Part shown: positions 42,980-54,880 of the stretch, in pieces
Numbering within the stretch: the first letter of the stretch is position 1
Layout of the letters: each line of letters begins with the position of its first letter
Source: Paracamarosporium sp. OC-R06-R3
Taxonomy: Eukaryota > Ascomycota > Dothideomycetes > Pleosporales > Didymosphaeriaceae
DNA length: 64,000 nucleotides
Assembly: GCA_019828545.1 (NCBI GenBank)
Contig: JACVRA010000247.1
Coordinates: 4,831-68,830 of the forward strand
Reading direction: 5' to 3'
Notes under the pieces: generated by a model
Told to the model about the DNA's origin: nothing
Databases searched by the model: none
What the model saw: only the letters and a program-made list of their open reading frames with translations
Position numbers and translations under genes: made by a program

Positions 42980-45586
42980 ATGTCTACCAACAGTAGTGCA
43001 ATACAGATAGGCAATACAGGACAGGATCCAAGCCTACGGGACAGAGGCATGTCAGTTCGGGACCAGAATGTCAAAGGGCTGGTACAAACTTCCCATATTT
43101 TCTTCTTCGTTCCTTTCTTCGCTCCGCAGGGCTCAAATGTTTGCCGACATTTTTGGTGTCGTCTTCTAAAGTAGAAAACAAGAAAGTGGTTATCAGTGAT
43201 GTTCGAAAGATTGCTTCAGTAAGAGTTCTTGGAGCACACATCGCTCCTGTGGCTATCAGTTTTCTCCTTCTAGGGTTGAATGGCTTCACGCTGCCGAATG
43301 GACCAGGATTAACCACGTTCGTGACGTTACTTATGCAAGTGCTTGCGAAGCTACATGTGAGTCTACTATGAATTGAAGAATTTCATATGTCAGGCTCCTA
43401 ACCTCTCTAGGAACTACTGATTGTGGGTTCACTCACTGCGATTGCTCTTGATCTTCTTCGATACCACCTTCTTGGCCCAGGCCTTAGTATTGGATTGCTG
43501 AGTTTGGGACTATCTATCGGTGGTCCCAGCTGGCTTTGGACCAATGATTTCATCTGCGGTTTTGGCATGTCTTCAATTCCCCAGAATATCTACAATACAC
43601 TTAAAAGATTCCTTGCTTCGCGCAAAAGAAGTGTGGAGACGTCCAAGCCCACGGACACGCAATCAACGCTACTACGTCGGATTTGGGTGTCTCTGCGTGC
43701 TTTAGGAGGCACGCTACTACAATCAAGGCTCGTATTATGCTTTGTGCTTGTATTTTGCACCTTGTTAGCTACCCTCGTTGGCCCAGCGTCTGCCCTTCTC
43801 CTTATCCCCGATGATCAATGGGTGGCATCTGCTCGGACTAAGTTCTATATTCATGGGACGGCTGACATGCTTTGGCCCACAGTGCTCAAAAGCGACCACA
43901 CCAGTGTCGGGCAGTGCAGCATCAGTCCGCTCCCTGTTTGGGTTGATACCTGTTTGAATGGCGGATGGACGAAGCTGGCCGCCATATTCCAGCATATCGG
44001 CCCTTTACCGAGCTGGCAAATCTACATAGCTGTTGGGGCCACTTTTCATATTCCTCCGGCTACCATGCTTCAGGGTGGGTACTCAAGTTCGGGTGATACT
44101 TGGGCTACGTCTGCGCATATCTCTGTGGCTTCACTCGCCTCTTACTTAGGGGAACGAGCACAGGTGGCTTTTGATATGGCTAAAGGACGCAACAGGAGGC
44201 TTCGTGATTTTGGCGGAAAAGATCTTATGATAGCTTCGGGAGGAAAATTTCCAGTCGCAAGAGCGGCATGCAGCAGTGCGACAGAAATGCATGGACCTGA
44301 CACTCCTGTATATTTTCCCGTGTTGACTGAGAAGATCTTGTGGCGTTCAGAGCATCACGGTACTGGGCCGAGCAAACTTCTGACAGCGTCAGACCTCGGT
44401 CGTGCCGACTGGACCGCACTGTCTTCGCTTAATGCGACCACACAAGAGCAAGTTCGGGCGCAATGGGCTCCTTTGCCAGAGACACTTGGATCTGGGACTG
44501 CAGCATTGCTATATCTCGTTCAAAATCAGACACACGCGTATGCTCGCGGATGTGTGGTGGAAGCGTGGTGGGTAAGGGGACAGACAATTCAATCTTCTCG
44601 AGCAGATGGGGCCGCATGGACCGTTATGCCTGGAGACAAATCCCGCCGTGATAATGGAGAATACCCTGACCTTTTGTGGCCAGATCTTTACGACCATCGC
44701 TTTACTCCGTACTTTGATCCGCCCATCAAAGCTGAATAGGCTTGGCTTGATGCTTTGGCGCCCAAGATGCCAGAGGCGTCACACAAGGACAACGATCTGG
44801 TCATGACAAGTTTTGAGGCTCTCCTGAATCAAACACACCTCAGTAGACCGATCGAAGTGGAAGAATCGGGGAATAGTACTGGACTAGATCTGGAGTGAGT
44901 GCATAATCCCCTATATCGGACCATGTTCTCAATGGTATCTATATCCGGGCACAATACGGGCCGTCATACTGAAACCGTCTCTTATTCTTGGAAAGAATCC
45001 AACTGACGACAGCCCCAGATATGTTACCTCTGCTTTTTTCGTCAACGCTCTTTCCCGCATTGGGTTCTTGCACCAACTTGTATACGCACATGATAGTAAA
45101 CTAAATCCAGCCCTCGAGGCCTCCATAACCGATGACAACTTTATCAGCGGCACAGACATATATTCCGAACAAGACCCCTCCAAGCCCTACAATGACCCCT
45201 CTAAGCCGTACACCCACGCACGTTATGAGTCGTACAAATACGGAGCGGCTTGGTCGCTTGTCAACGGGGGTCAGAAAGCAGCAGCAGCAATTCTATGCGT
45301 GCATCTCATGCTGGTACTTATACACACTTGTATACTGGTGTGTACAGGTCATTCATGTGAGGCATGGGATACAATCAATGAGCTGGTGGTGTTGGCATTC
45401 AATTCCATCTCAAGTACCAATGTGTTTCAGAATTGTAGCAGTGGCATTGCGCGGTCACAAACACTGGAGACGAGGGTTAGGATTGGGACGAGGATTGGTG
45501 ATGACGGACAGGAGAGGTCGGAGCTAGTAGTTTGTGGGGCAGAGGATCGGGCTGGATATGTGGCCGTCGGACAAGCTTATGGCTGA
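42980..45586 (+). pseudogene. Large fungal membrane protein interrupted by an in-frame TAG
   Basis: Coding sequence is clear from 43130: exon 43130-43356, intron 43357-43410 (54 nt, GTGAGT..TCTAG), exon 43411-44894, intron 44895-45012 (118 nt, GTGAGT..CTGACGACAG), exon 45013-45586. TM helices flank an extracellular-looking region (VLGAHIAPVAISFLLLGLNG, LLIVGSLTAIALDLL, LVLCFVLVFCTLLATLVGPA at the start; AAAILCVHLMLVLIHTCILVC near the end). A single TAG at 44737-44739 splits it; the same frame stays open for about 50 codons afterwards (AWLDALAPKM...) and then splices correctly, so the stop looks like a recent lesion, readthrough site or sequence error. A candidate first exon from the ATG at 42980 reaches a good 49 nt intron (43081-43129) but in the wrong phase by one base, so the N-terminus may also be damaged. 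The family is uncharacterised to me. Confidence 0.65.
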
Positions 45587-45811
45587 TGCAGCTTCATATC
45601 AAGTAGCCGGGACGTACTGCTTACTTCTGGCTGCATGGACCAGAAATTCAATTTTTAGTGTCTCACGATTACAAATCTATGCGAAAGACACTCTAAAAAG
45701 AAAAAGAAAGGAGAGGAAACGAAAAATGTATCTATTACTCATGTATTGATTAGCGTGGATGAACCCCACACGGTGAAGATTGCATCTGTATAAGCACAGA
45801 CAATTTGCTTA

Positions 45812-48074
45812 TTACGTATGTGAAAATAACGAAGATAATCTATCATTCGAAATTGTCAACAGCGTATTCCCAGAAAATGAGCACCAGGTCAGGAGGAGCC
45901 AGGCGACGCAGAATATGCATATCAAAATCGCCTTTCTCTGTTCCTTACTCTTGAAAGCTTTTACAATTTGTATGTACATTCTGCGAAACATAGACAATTC
46001 CAAAGCCGTCGATGCAAATTCGTCTTGTTCCGTAGTAAGACACACGTGTTGTAATGAGTCAGTCTGTTGGAGATATGAGAGTACATCTTCTGAGCGATAG
46101 AGCATGGCAGTCTGATAAGGAGTACGATTGTTGCAATCCACAGATGCCAATTGATGCTGGACCCCAAGATGCAGTAGATGCACAAAGGCGGCGAGATTAT
46201 CTTTCATTGCGGCATGATGAAGCAGTGTGCGTCCAGAGCCGTCTTTCGCATTTATGTCGAACCCCGCTTGGATGAAAAGATCTATTGCTTGCACACGCCT
46301 ACTTTGGGTCGCGTGATGCAACAAAGACTTCCCCCGCCAGTCGTCCATCGCTAGTGTTTTCGCATTGGGATGCGAGAGTAAGAACTTGATGATCTCAATG
46401 TTCCCTCTCTGCGCGGCGAAGTGCAGAACGGACCGACCGAAGGCGTCTTTCAGGTTCAGGAATGAGTCATGCGTCTTCGGTGTATTTGTCGGACTACCTG
46501 CCGACGCCACTCTTTGAAGCAATGCGACTGTCGATGTCTTACTCCAACAAAGGAAATGTAAAATGGTCATGCCTCCATAATCTTGTATCCAGGGATCTAG
46601 GTCATCGTACCGATCTTGTAGAAGCCGATGGCTGACTTTATTGAGGTACGTATGTAACGCCGTTCGCCCTCCAACGTCCTGGCAGTCAAGATCGGCGCCT
46701 CTCGCCAGTAGCATTCTTGCGATGTCGTAATCTTCACCTATTTGGATGCATTTATGTAATGGTGTCCTTCGATATGTTAAGCTACAAAAAGTTTCCATGT
46801 TCACGAGTGTGTTACTTACTCGCTAGAGTAGTTCGAAACGTCGACATCTACGCCTTCGTCCAAGAGAAAAGTTACAACATCTCCCTTCCCCGCCTGAACA
46901 GCAAGCTGCGAGACTGTAAGCATCGCAAACCTTGATTTGAATGAATACTAACATGTAGGAGAGAATTTCCATGCTTAGTAACATCGTTAATTGTGACCGT
47001 GCCAGACATCAAGAGATGTCTCAAAGTTGGGACGTCCCCGTGTTGAATCGCGTGATAGACGGAGTCATCGAAATTCACGATGCGAGGGCAGCGTAAACGG
47101 ATACGAAGGTCAAGGCCGAAGATTATACTCGGATTCCAAATACAGGTGACGAGTATTGAAAAATTTCTCCTCAGGATGCTTAAATCCTGGGTCGATATAT
47201 GAGCCCCAAAGCCTGACGGCATATTCTTTGTTTCGTATCGTCGTTTACCTGATGGAGACCAGGCCTCTACAATGACTGGGCCTACACCAAACTCGGTAAT
47301 GGTATTGGTGGTCTTATATTGACGGATGCACGTGCGTTTGATGCTGATCGGCTCCACGATAGTACTCAGCTTTTGGAACAATCGCTGCAGTCTAGGGTCA
47401 TTGTGTGGGACAGACAGCTCTCTGGCCCCGCTGCCATCTATCTTTGCCTGGACTATCAAAGAACCGCTGGTGCGTACAGACTGTAAAGCTGGAACGATTT
47501 CTGCAGATGCATTTGGAAGAGTAGCTGCATTGTGTTGGGAGGTTTGATGGATATGAAGCCTAGCAATATGCCCTTCCATGCTTGTGAGCAGAGATCTGTT
47601 ATTTAAGATTAACGCGCGCTACTTTCCATGTATGTCTTGCAAGATAAGTATTTACATTTGAGATACTGCGACCGCTTGCGAAAAGATCGTGTTCCAGTGG
47701 TCGAGATTGTCAAAGAACTTCCGCAGTTGTCGGTCGAAGAGAAGCCATCGAAAGCTTTGCCACAAGCGCTTGCGCCTCGTGGTCAATGAGCCACATCTTG
47801 TTTCGACGTTCTTCTTAACTGACGCGATATCAGTTTTGAAGTGTGTAAGCTCGTGCAATACTAGGGCGTTGATTTGAAACTGCGGTGGCACTTTGGAATA
47901 TGTCTGCACCAGACAGTCGAAACTATCAGACAGACATGACAACTTCTGGTTGTAATTCTTGATCTCGCGCGGTGCATCGACAATGTCGAGGATAAAAGAA
48001 TGCAGGAACTTGCACGAGCCGCCTGCAGCGCCAAGCAACGTGAGGATGCTGGCCGATGTAGAAATAGGATCCAT
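45812..48074 (-). CDS. NLR-type N-terminal domain plus ankyrin repeats plus C-terminal TM, 700 aa
   Basis: Four exons, 48074-47656, 47595-46953, 46905-46820 and 46766-45812 (introns 60, 47 and 53 nt). Residues 1-140 (MDPISTSASILTLLGAAGGS, then FILDIVDAPREIKNYNQKL and LSDSFDCLV) form the fungal N-terminal helical domain typical of STAND/NLR proteins (Helo-like/PF17111 type). No NACHT or NB-ARC follows; instead a linker region leads to ankyrin repeats from about residue 340, including ETPLHKCIQ, GRTALHTYL, GRSVLHFAAQRGNIEIIKFLL, GKSLLHHA and GRTLLHHAA. A hydrophobic helix near 660-685 (ILICIFCVAWLLLTWCSF) suggests membrane anchoring. The third intron could end at a nearer TAG (38 nt), but the 53 nt form restores exact ankyrin spacing. 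Likely a sensor or adaptor; no partner is shown. Confidence 0.87.
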
Positions 48075-49349
48075 TGTGGTTTCTAATGGCTCTTAACAGT
48101 GTCGCGAACTGATAAACATGAGAATGATCACGCAGGAACGCAAGGCAGAGAGGACATTTGAATGCGCGCTTACCAGCGCAAAGGCTGCGTCTTCTGCGCC
48201 TGGGTGGTTTCAGATGGGTTCGCTTAGCCTCACTTGCAGTGAGGGATTTAGAGTGCAATGAGCAGGCTGCATCTAGCCAAGGCAGCGACGCACCTTGGGC
48301 GCTTGCAACTTGATATTTGGCTTGCTTAATATCGAGGCTGAGCTATGCAATGTCATTTCACCGCTTTGCGCAGTCGTCAGTGTACGCCTTGAGGACTATA
48401 ATTCATCTTTAAAGGGCCTGCTGCTGTTGTCAAGAACTTTGCATCCTCCAGGTTCGCCATTCTAAACAAGTGCTCCAGCAACACGTCAGCATAGGTTCGT
48501 AAATGCAGATTAGTGCCTTCATCATGTATTTTCAGCCGCTGATACGTATAGCCTTGTAGTTTTAGTGCGAAACATGGGCCGACCAGCTGCCCCAGATGGC
48601 GACAGAAAGCTAAGCAAGTATCCAAACCAAACCAAGGTATGGGTTTATCGGATCGGTGAGTGGAAATCGCAAGGGCATCGTGGAGATTGTTCTGACCCAA
48701 ACGCTGTGAAGGCATTGGATGGGAAGCGGGCAAAGTCACGGGCACGGCTGGATCAAGCGAGAACCGATACACGGTAAACATGGATGGTGAATACAAGACG
48801 TTTGATTCGGAGGATATGAGGGAGCGTACAACGCAGGTGGCTGCGGATTGACCAGTAGTATCATCGTACATTATTACATAATGAAACACGTGTGGGAAGA
48901 AAAGCCTGTGGGGAGCATTGTGCCCCTCCTCCTATCCGTCCTCCTCACTGACTGCAATAATTCGAAAGCTTACGGATCGCAGCCTGATACCGTTCTTGGG
49001 CTTTCCAAGTTCACCAATGGACACCTCACAACAACGCCAGCCTGGCATTACCCTATCGAAGATGGAGCTGCTCCAGCCGCAGCCGCGCTCTGCAAGAGCA
49101 ACACCCACCTGACAGCCTTCCTCTCCGCCTTGCCTCCGACACCGAGGCGGTGCAATTACGAGCCATCCCCACAAACTTACTAGCGCATCCATACCCCTGT
49201 ATTGAGCCGCTTAGTGTACGGAAACGAGGTCAAGCTCCCGTCCCGTCGCTGCGGGGCCTAGTCGCAGCTTCCCGCCAGGCTATCTTCCTCAGTGCTGTTG
49301 ATTCAACATCAACGCAGCTGAACGCAGCTGTCGATGTTGTATTGCCGCC
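48075..49349. other. Divergent intergenic region with one doubtful ORF
   Basis: About 1.3 kb between divergent genes. A minus-strand ORF at 48377-48889 (170 codons, real ATG) has mixed, protein-like composition but no domain, signal peptide or neighbouring splice sites; I leave it uncalled. Otherwise promoter sequence. Confidence 0.4.
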
Positions 49350-50258
49350 ATGTCCTACGAGGAGCCCCGTTACCTACCAAGTCGCTATGCTCCAGATCCT
49401 CGGAGCGGGCCTCACAAGCCTGGTGCGATGCGACCACCCGAGACAGTGCCTTACCACCCAGTTCATTATACCCCCTCGCCTGAACGCGGGCGGAATATGG
49501 TAGAATACCCTCAGCGAGGCCTTTATCAAGATCAGCGACGCCAGAGGTCAGTCAGAGTGAGCTTGACTAGGCAGAATGTAAGCTAACTACTCAGTCCCGT
49601 CTACTCGAGGGTGTTGCGCGAGGAGCCTCAGGCGTTGATCCCCGCTCCCCAAACTGGACCAACTCGTTCGCTGCACTTCGATTATGATAGCGCGACAGAC
49701 CAGCGCACAATCTCAAGCCAAAATAACGAGCGCCGTGGCTCCTCCCCGTCGGCCTACGATAAACAGCAAGTGCCATATGGGCAGCTTCCGTATGGACACC
49801 CTTCATACGGGCAAACTGCATACGGGCAACCTTCATACGGGCAACCTTCATACGGGCAACCTTCATACGGGCAACCTACGCACGGGCAACCTTCGTACGG
49901 ACAACTTGCGCACGGGCAACCTTCGCATGGGCAACCTGCGCACGGGCAGCCTTCATACGGGCAGCCTGCATACCACGGCCAGTACCCGAGTATGACGGAG
50001 ACGATATATCAAGTGCGAACGACTACGGTTTCAGACCAGGAGGGTAGAAAGTTTTCGACTGGACAACAGACCGACGAAGATCCCGGGGACGCTGAAAGCG
50101 AGGAAGATGGGTCGCACTGGCAACCGGACAACTATGCTCTTCGATCGCCATCTATCTCCAGTACAGATTCCCTCTACGCTCGTACCCCCCAGTTCCGCGA
50201 TCCGATGAGCATTGCAGACAACGAATCACGTAGGTCGTTCAACTCGCATCACGCATAG
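49350..50258 (+). CDS. Disordered Tyr-Gly-Gln-Pro repeat protein, 286 aa
   Basis: Two exons, 49350-49546 and 49595-50258, with a 48 nt intron (GTCAGT..CTCAG; branch GCTAAC). The N-terminal third is Pro/Arg/Tyr-rich ([16 protein letters not shown]). The centre is about 13 tandem pentapeptides of the type SYGQP, with variants [10 protein letters not shown] and PYGHP. The C-terminal third is acidic then Ser-rich ([16 protein letters not shown]). There is no signal peptide or TM helix. The Y/G/Q/S/P bias is that of prion-like, phase-separating or cytoskeleton-associated proteins. It converges on the kinase-STAND gene, 315 bp apart. Function is unknown; a structural or assembly role is a guess. 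Confidence 0.75.
49778..49972. repeat. Coding 15-bp minisatellite (pentapeptide repeat)
   Basis: About 13 tandem copies of a 15-mer of the type CTTCATACGGGCAAC. Three adjacent copies are identical, the rest vary at one to three bases, mostly keeping the Gly-Gln codons. It lies wholly in exon 2 of the repeat protein, so length variation stays in frame. Confidence 0.9.
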
Positions 50259-50573
50259 TCTGTCGCTAAAGCTCGTAGCATTTCGGCCCTAACCCTAGTC
50301 GGACTTTTCTTCGAACATTAGGACTACACGTTTTTTTACTCTGAGCAAGCGACTTGCACTGATACTTTTCTGCTGTTTCTTCTGACGATATATGAGTTAC
50401 GATGTTCTTGAAGATGCATTTCCGGGCGTTGAGGGTATTACGGAGCATGTTAGGGACATTGTGCAGTATTACACCGTTCGTCTTGCATAGCCGGCCTGTC
50501 ATATTTCACGGAGTACAACAACATAATGAATGATTCGCTATGAAATGCTAGAGTGACTCATTGGTGGTTACAT
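50259..50573. other. Convergent intergenic region
   Basis: 315 bp of 3' flanks between the repeat protein and the kinase-STAND gene. Nothing recognised. Confidence 0.5.
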
Positions 50574-53500
50574 TCATGGTATACCAAAGTAACGCCGGCT
50601 TTGTGGGAAAAGTAGTATGACAATGATAACAATCAAAAAAAGAACCACTGTATAGAGGATGTATACCCTCATGTCGAAGTGACTTTGCGAAGCCAGCCCA
50701 TCCATGGTTATTGGCGACAGCTTGTATTTACTTTGCACTTGCTGAGCTGCAGGCGTCCGGCCTAACCTCAGATACGCCTTCTCCAGGATACGAGCATACC
50801 TTCGGGTCTCGGCGCTCTCACTGCCGAATCGGGTATCATACACTTGTAGAATGCGTTTCAAGGTATCAATGTCGTCCTGGCAATCCAGTGCTTTGTGATT
50901 GCGTTGAATGCGTACTTCAGCTAACTTGCCTTCTGCTTCGTACACTCGATTCTCGCTCACGATCAACTCTTCGCGCAGGCTTTTGAAGTGGCGCTCAAGC
51001 ATCGCTTGTGTTTTTTGCAGCAGCTGATCAGCGGCTTCTGGCTTTGCTAAGCGTACGTTGGCGTCTGCTAGTTGCATGTTGACGTCTGCGATACTGTTTT
51101 CTACGTCTAACAAGTATTCTTTCTCGTTAGGCAGCCAACTTTTCAACGCTCCCGCAGCATCCGAGAGGGCTTTCTCAGCGTGTGTCCATTCACGGTGAGC
51201 TCTCCACGATGACCACCAACTATTCTTGACGTATTTTCGTGCCTCTGCCAAGTGGAGAAGACCTTGGTATTGTTTTCGGCGAATGCCAATTTGTTCTATA
51301 AGTTTGAACAATGTATTTTCATCCGTTCTGATGACCTCAGGAAGTCGATGTTTCTGGCGAAATGAGAACGATTCCTGGTTCCGTTGAATGTCAAGAATCG
51401 CGAGATTATTCAATTCCTCCCGGGCTCTGGCAAAGATGCCAGATTCCAGATAGAGCCGTGCGAGATCAAGTCGAAGCTCCCATATAAGCATATCGCGTTT
51501 CGGAGTGTCATGTGGAGCGTTTTGGGGGGCAAGCGCTTGGAGGTTCTCCAGCTCGGTTTTTAACAGCTTTTCCGCTCGATCAAGGTCGTGGATACGGCCC
51601 CTACGCGAGTAGGCATCTGCTAGAGTTTTGCCGACTCTTGCTCTGATCATCACACCTTTCTTGCCGTTTTCTTCAGTTTTGATCTTGTTTTTCACTTCCA
51701 CGTTGTCTCCTGTTTGCTGCTTCCTGGAATATTTTTGAGCGAAGTTCAACACTTCGACTGCTTCGTGTGGCCGCCCTTCGTCAATGTAGAATCTTGAAAA
51801 TGTCTCGATACACTCAAGTGCCCTGTCAGGCATCTGAAACGCGAGCAGCTCTGATTCGTTCGCAGAGTCAATGAATTCAACAAAGCGTGCAAAATGCTGC
51901 ATGAATGGCACCTTGAGCTCGTAGGATGATCTATGCAGAGGAAAATCCACGTTTTTTTGTCTATACTCTTTCTTGACCTTTTCGTAACGTGCGTATAACG
52001 CACCCAGAGCCGTGACCAAGGTGTCGAATAGTCTTTCTTTCCCATATGTCTCTCGAACGTATGTTATGACACCATCCTGAACAAATTTGGGCATTACATA
52101 CGATCGCTCGCCAGTTTGCTCTATGAAAGCGCAATTGACAAGAGTGGAAAGTCGCTCGTTCAACATTGGGTGCGAATCCGGCTCGTAGTTCGCTCGGATC
52201 AGCTCAAGGCTTATTTGGTCTTTGCTGAGACATGCGAGAAAAGATAAGAGGTACATTTCTGGACTTGGTTTGCGCTTGCGTTTTCCGTTCGAGCTGTATG
52301 TCAAGGGTCTTAAGAAGTATTTCATGAACTTGACATTGTCGGGCTCTCCAAGCTGCGCGATCTGTTGGAAACCGTATTTTTTCAGGTCCTGCCGCATAGT
52401 CCTACTTGGAGTTTGCTTGTTGTTCATGTATGTTGCGGCCATTTTGATCACTAGAGGAAGCCAAAGCGTCCTTAGGAGCTCATGTGTGCCTTCTAAGTCT
52501 TCGTCGTCGTACTCGGGCTTCAAGTGGAGTCGAAAGATGCTCAAGGACACATCCTTGTCTGGCGCCCTCACCTCAAGACATTTCCAATCACAAATTTTTG
52601 TGACCCACTCACGATGCCTCGCTGTGACCAGTATCTGTCCGCTCTCAGCATTGGGCAGGAGTGGCTCGATATCTTTGGCTACATGTTGAGAGCCTACTCC
52701 ATCGACTACTAGTATCCAGCGCCCATTGGTCTTGTCCTCTAGCCAACTTTTGACCTTATTTGGAATCAACATGCGATCTATGGTGGACAAGTCCCAAGAG
52801 AGAGCTCGGGCGATATCTTCATAAGAGGTTTCCAGGCTGCGCTTGCTATCCGCGTTGATCCAGAATGTGTGTTTTCTTTCCTCTTCAACTTTGGTGACCT
52901 GGAATTGGTAGGCATAATGTAGTGCAAGGTGTGACTTTCTGTAATCTGGTTGTAAGTAGGCTCTCGACAATATAGTGGCGACAAACTACGTACCCGACAC
53001 CACCAAGGCCATATAAGCCGAGGCAACGAGCATTGGCAAATTCTGTTTCAATCCACGTGTTTTCTTCATGGCGTCCATATGATACCTTCCTGTCTTCAGG
53101 CATTTCAAGGTTTGTGACCCAGGTTACCTGTTTGTAGGACAATTTCCGTGATTCTTTTGTCAACCCTGGGATGTTGTCCGACCATTTCTCACTCATCAAT
53201 AGATCCAGAAATTGCGTCGGCCGCCGTTTCTTCTTCGCTCTGAGCAATGGGTTGTGCTCCCTTCTGATTCCATTGCTGTGGAATTCTGAAGGCTGGACTA
53301 TATCTCTCAATTTGTCCAAGACTTCCGGATGTAAGGCGTCTGAGTTCTGAGACAATACGAAAAGGTCTATCTCGACCTCCCATGCAAGTATTCTTTGAGT
53401 AGGTTCTGTTTGAAGCATCTCGTCGATCAGTTCGAGAACCTCACCAAACCTCTTCGTATCGTCATTGTCATGACGAATGTTCGCGAGCCACTCATCCATC

Positions 53501-54880
53501 TTAACCTTGTTCTGGCAATAGATCACTTCCCCGCTATAGTTGCTCGAATCACTATCCTTAGCCCTTATGTGATCTTCCAATGATTTTCGCCCACGATCAT
53601 TCCATCCAAACTTCCAAATTGCCACCAACTCCAGAAACACACAGCCGAGAGACCAAATGTCGAACGAACGACCCTTCTTTCCTTCAGGTTTTTCAAAATA
53701 CTCGAGGGGAGCATATCGACGGGTACCGATACGGTACGATGAACCTGTGTCCTCTTCCTGCACCTTTTTCAGATTTGCGCCGCCGAAGTCACAGATTTTC
53801 CATGTCTCTTTGTCGCCTTCGCGGAAGCAGACAATGTTCGAAGGTTTGATATCGTGATGGAATGCGATTTTTATGTCTTTGTCTCTGCTGTGGATGAAAG
53901 CGACGCCAGAGGCGATACTGAGCATGACGTCGAAAACGTACTTTTCTCGATTGCTTTTCTCTCGTAGATCTTTGGCCTCGGATGTCATCCATTCGTCCAG
54001 ATTTCCTTCTGCGAGTGGCATGACCATGTACATACATTCATAGCTGTCTTTCGTGCTTTTAGCCTGGAAATTGCCCGCTGCAAAGCTTGCGATTAACGGC
54101 ATGATGTTCGTATGTTTGCGAGCGCGAAGTGTATTGACCTCATTCAATAGTCTCTTGTAGTCTAGTTTACTTCCTTCCTCCCACACAACCTTGAAAACAA
54201 GTGGTGTGTTCTATTTCTTATTAGCTCGTAACTCTTTTCGTCTCAACTGCTTGATGCCCAGTTCAACTAACCTGGTCAAACCCCTCCGGAAACTTGAGAT
54301 GGCCACTTGCGATTTTTACCTCGAAGATACCGCCGAAAGATCCGGACCTCAGATATGATGGTTTTTCCATAAACGGAAACAAGAATTCTTGGACCGGGAA
54401 TCGCTGATGAGTGCCATCTACCAGCTGTGGGGGTATTATCCACTGTTTCTTTATAAGACCATCTCTAACTCTTCGGGATGCACCATGCGGATTCCACGCG
54501 AAGCGCTCCGAATCATAGACCTCAGGTGTCAAAAAAGGCGCATTAAACAATATGTCGTCATTCAGAGCTCTGCCGCCTCCGCGATATTCGCAGATCTCAC
54601 GAATGAATTTCGCATCATCCATCAGCAAGAGAAGCGCATAGGTCTTCTTGAACTGTGATGCGATGGTTACACACAGCTCTTGAAGAGCTTTATCTCCAAG
54701 CTTTTCGCTTTCGAAGTCTTCCCGTAATAGTAGCCTGATCTTACGTTCATTTAGAACCGTATCCAGAAACCCACGCTCTATGAATCCTCCTTTCAAGCGC
54801 AGACCATTCACGAGTTTTCGATTGTTGATTTCCTCGTCGAGCTTCTTCTTGATTTCTTCGTGTAGTGGTCTGCTGCTCAT
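50574..54880 (-). CDS. Protein kinase / NB-ARC-type STAND NTPase / helical-repeat / TM protein, 1,396 aa
   Basis: Three exons, 54880-54272, 54210-52994 and 52938-50574; introns 61 nt (GTTAGT..AATAG) and 55 nt (GTACGT..TACAG). Residues 1-175 are the helical region that commonly precedes fungal kinase domains. The kinase follows: Gly loop GSFGGIF near 180-186, Lys210 in LVFKVV, HHDIKPSN with Asp323, DFG at 344-346, APLE at 370-373 and SFDIWSLGCVFLEL. All catalytic residues are present (HHD replaces HRD). Intron 2 splits the P-loop codons of GLYGLGGVGKSHLALHYA (K610), then Walker B RWILVVDGVGS, a sensor ILVTARHREWV and LPLVIKMAATYM, an NB-ARC set. Residues about 850-1350 are TPR-like helical repeats. 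A TM helix (ILYTVVLFLIVIIVILLF) ends the protein. This is an NLR-like receptor carrying its own kinase; trigger and substrate are unknown. Confidence 0.9.

Noticed and set aside
46767..46819. Alternative 38 nt intron ending at a nearer TAG in the ankyrin gene
   Set aside because: It would insert extra residues into an ankyrin unit; the 53 nt form gives exact repeat spacing and a better branch-to-acceptor distance.
48377..48889. 170-codon minus-strand ORF with a real ATG
   Set aside because: Mixed composition but no motif, signal peptide or splice context; kept only as a possibility in the intergenic entry.
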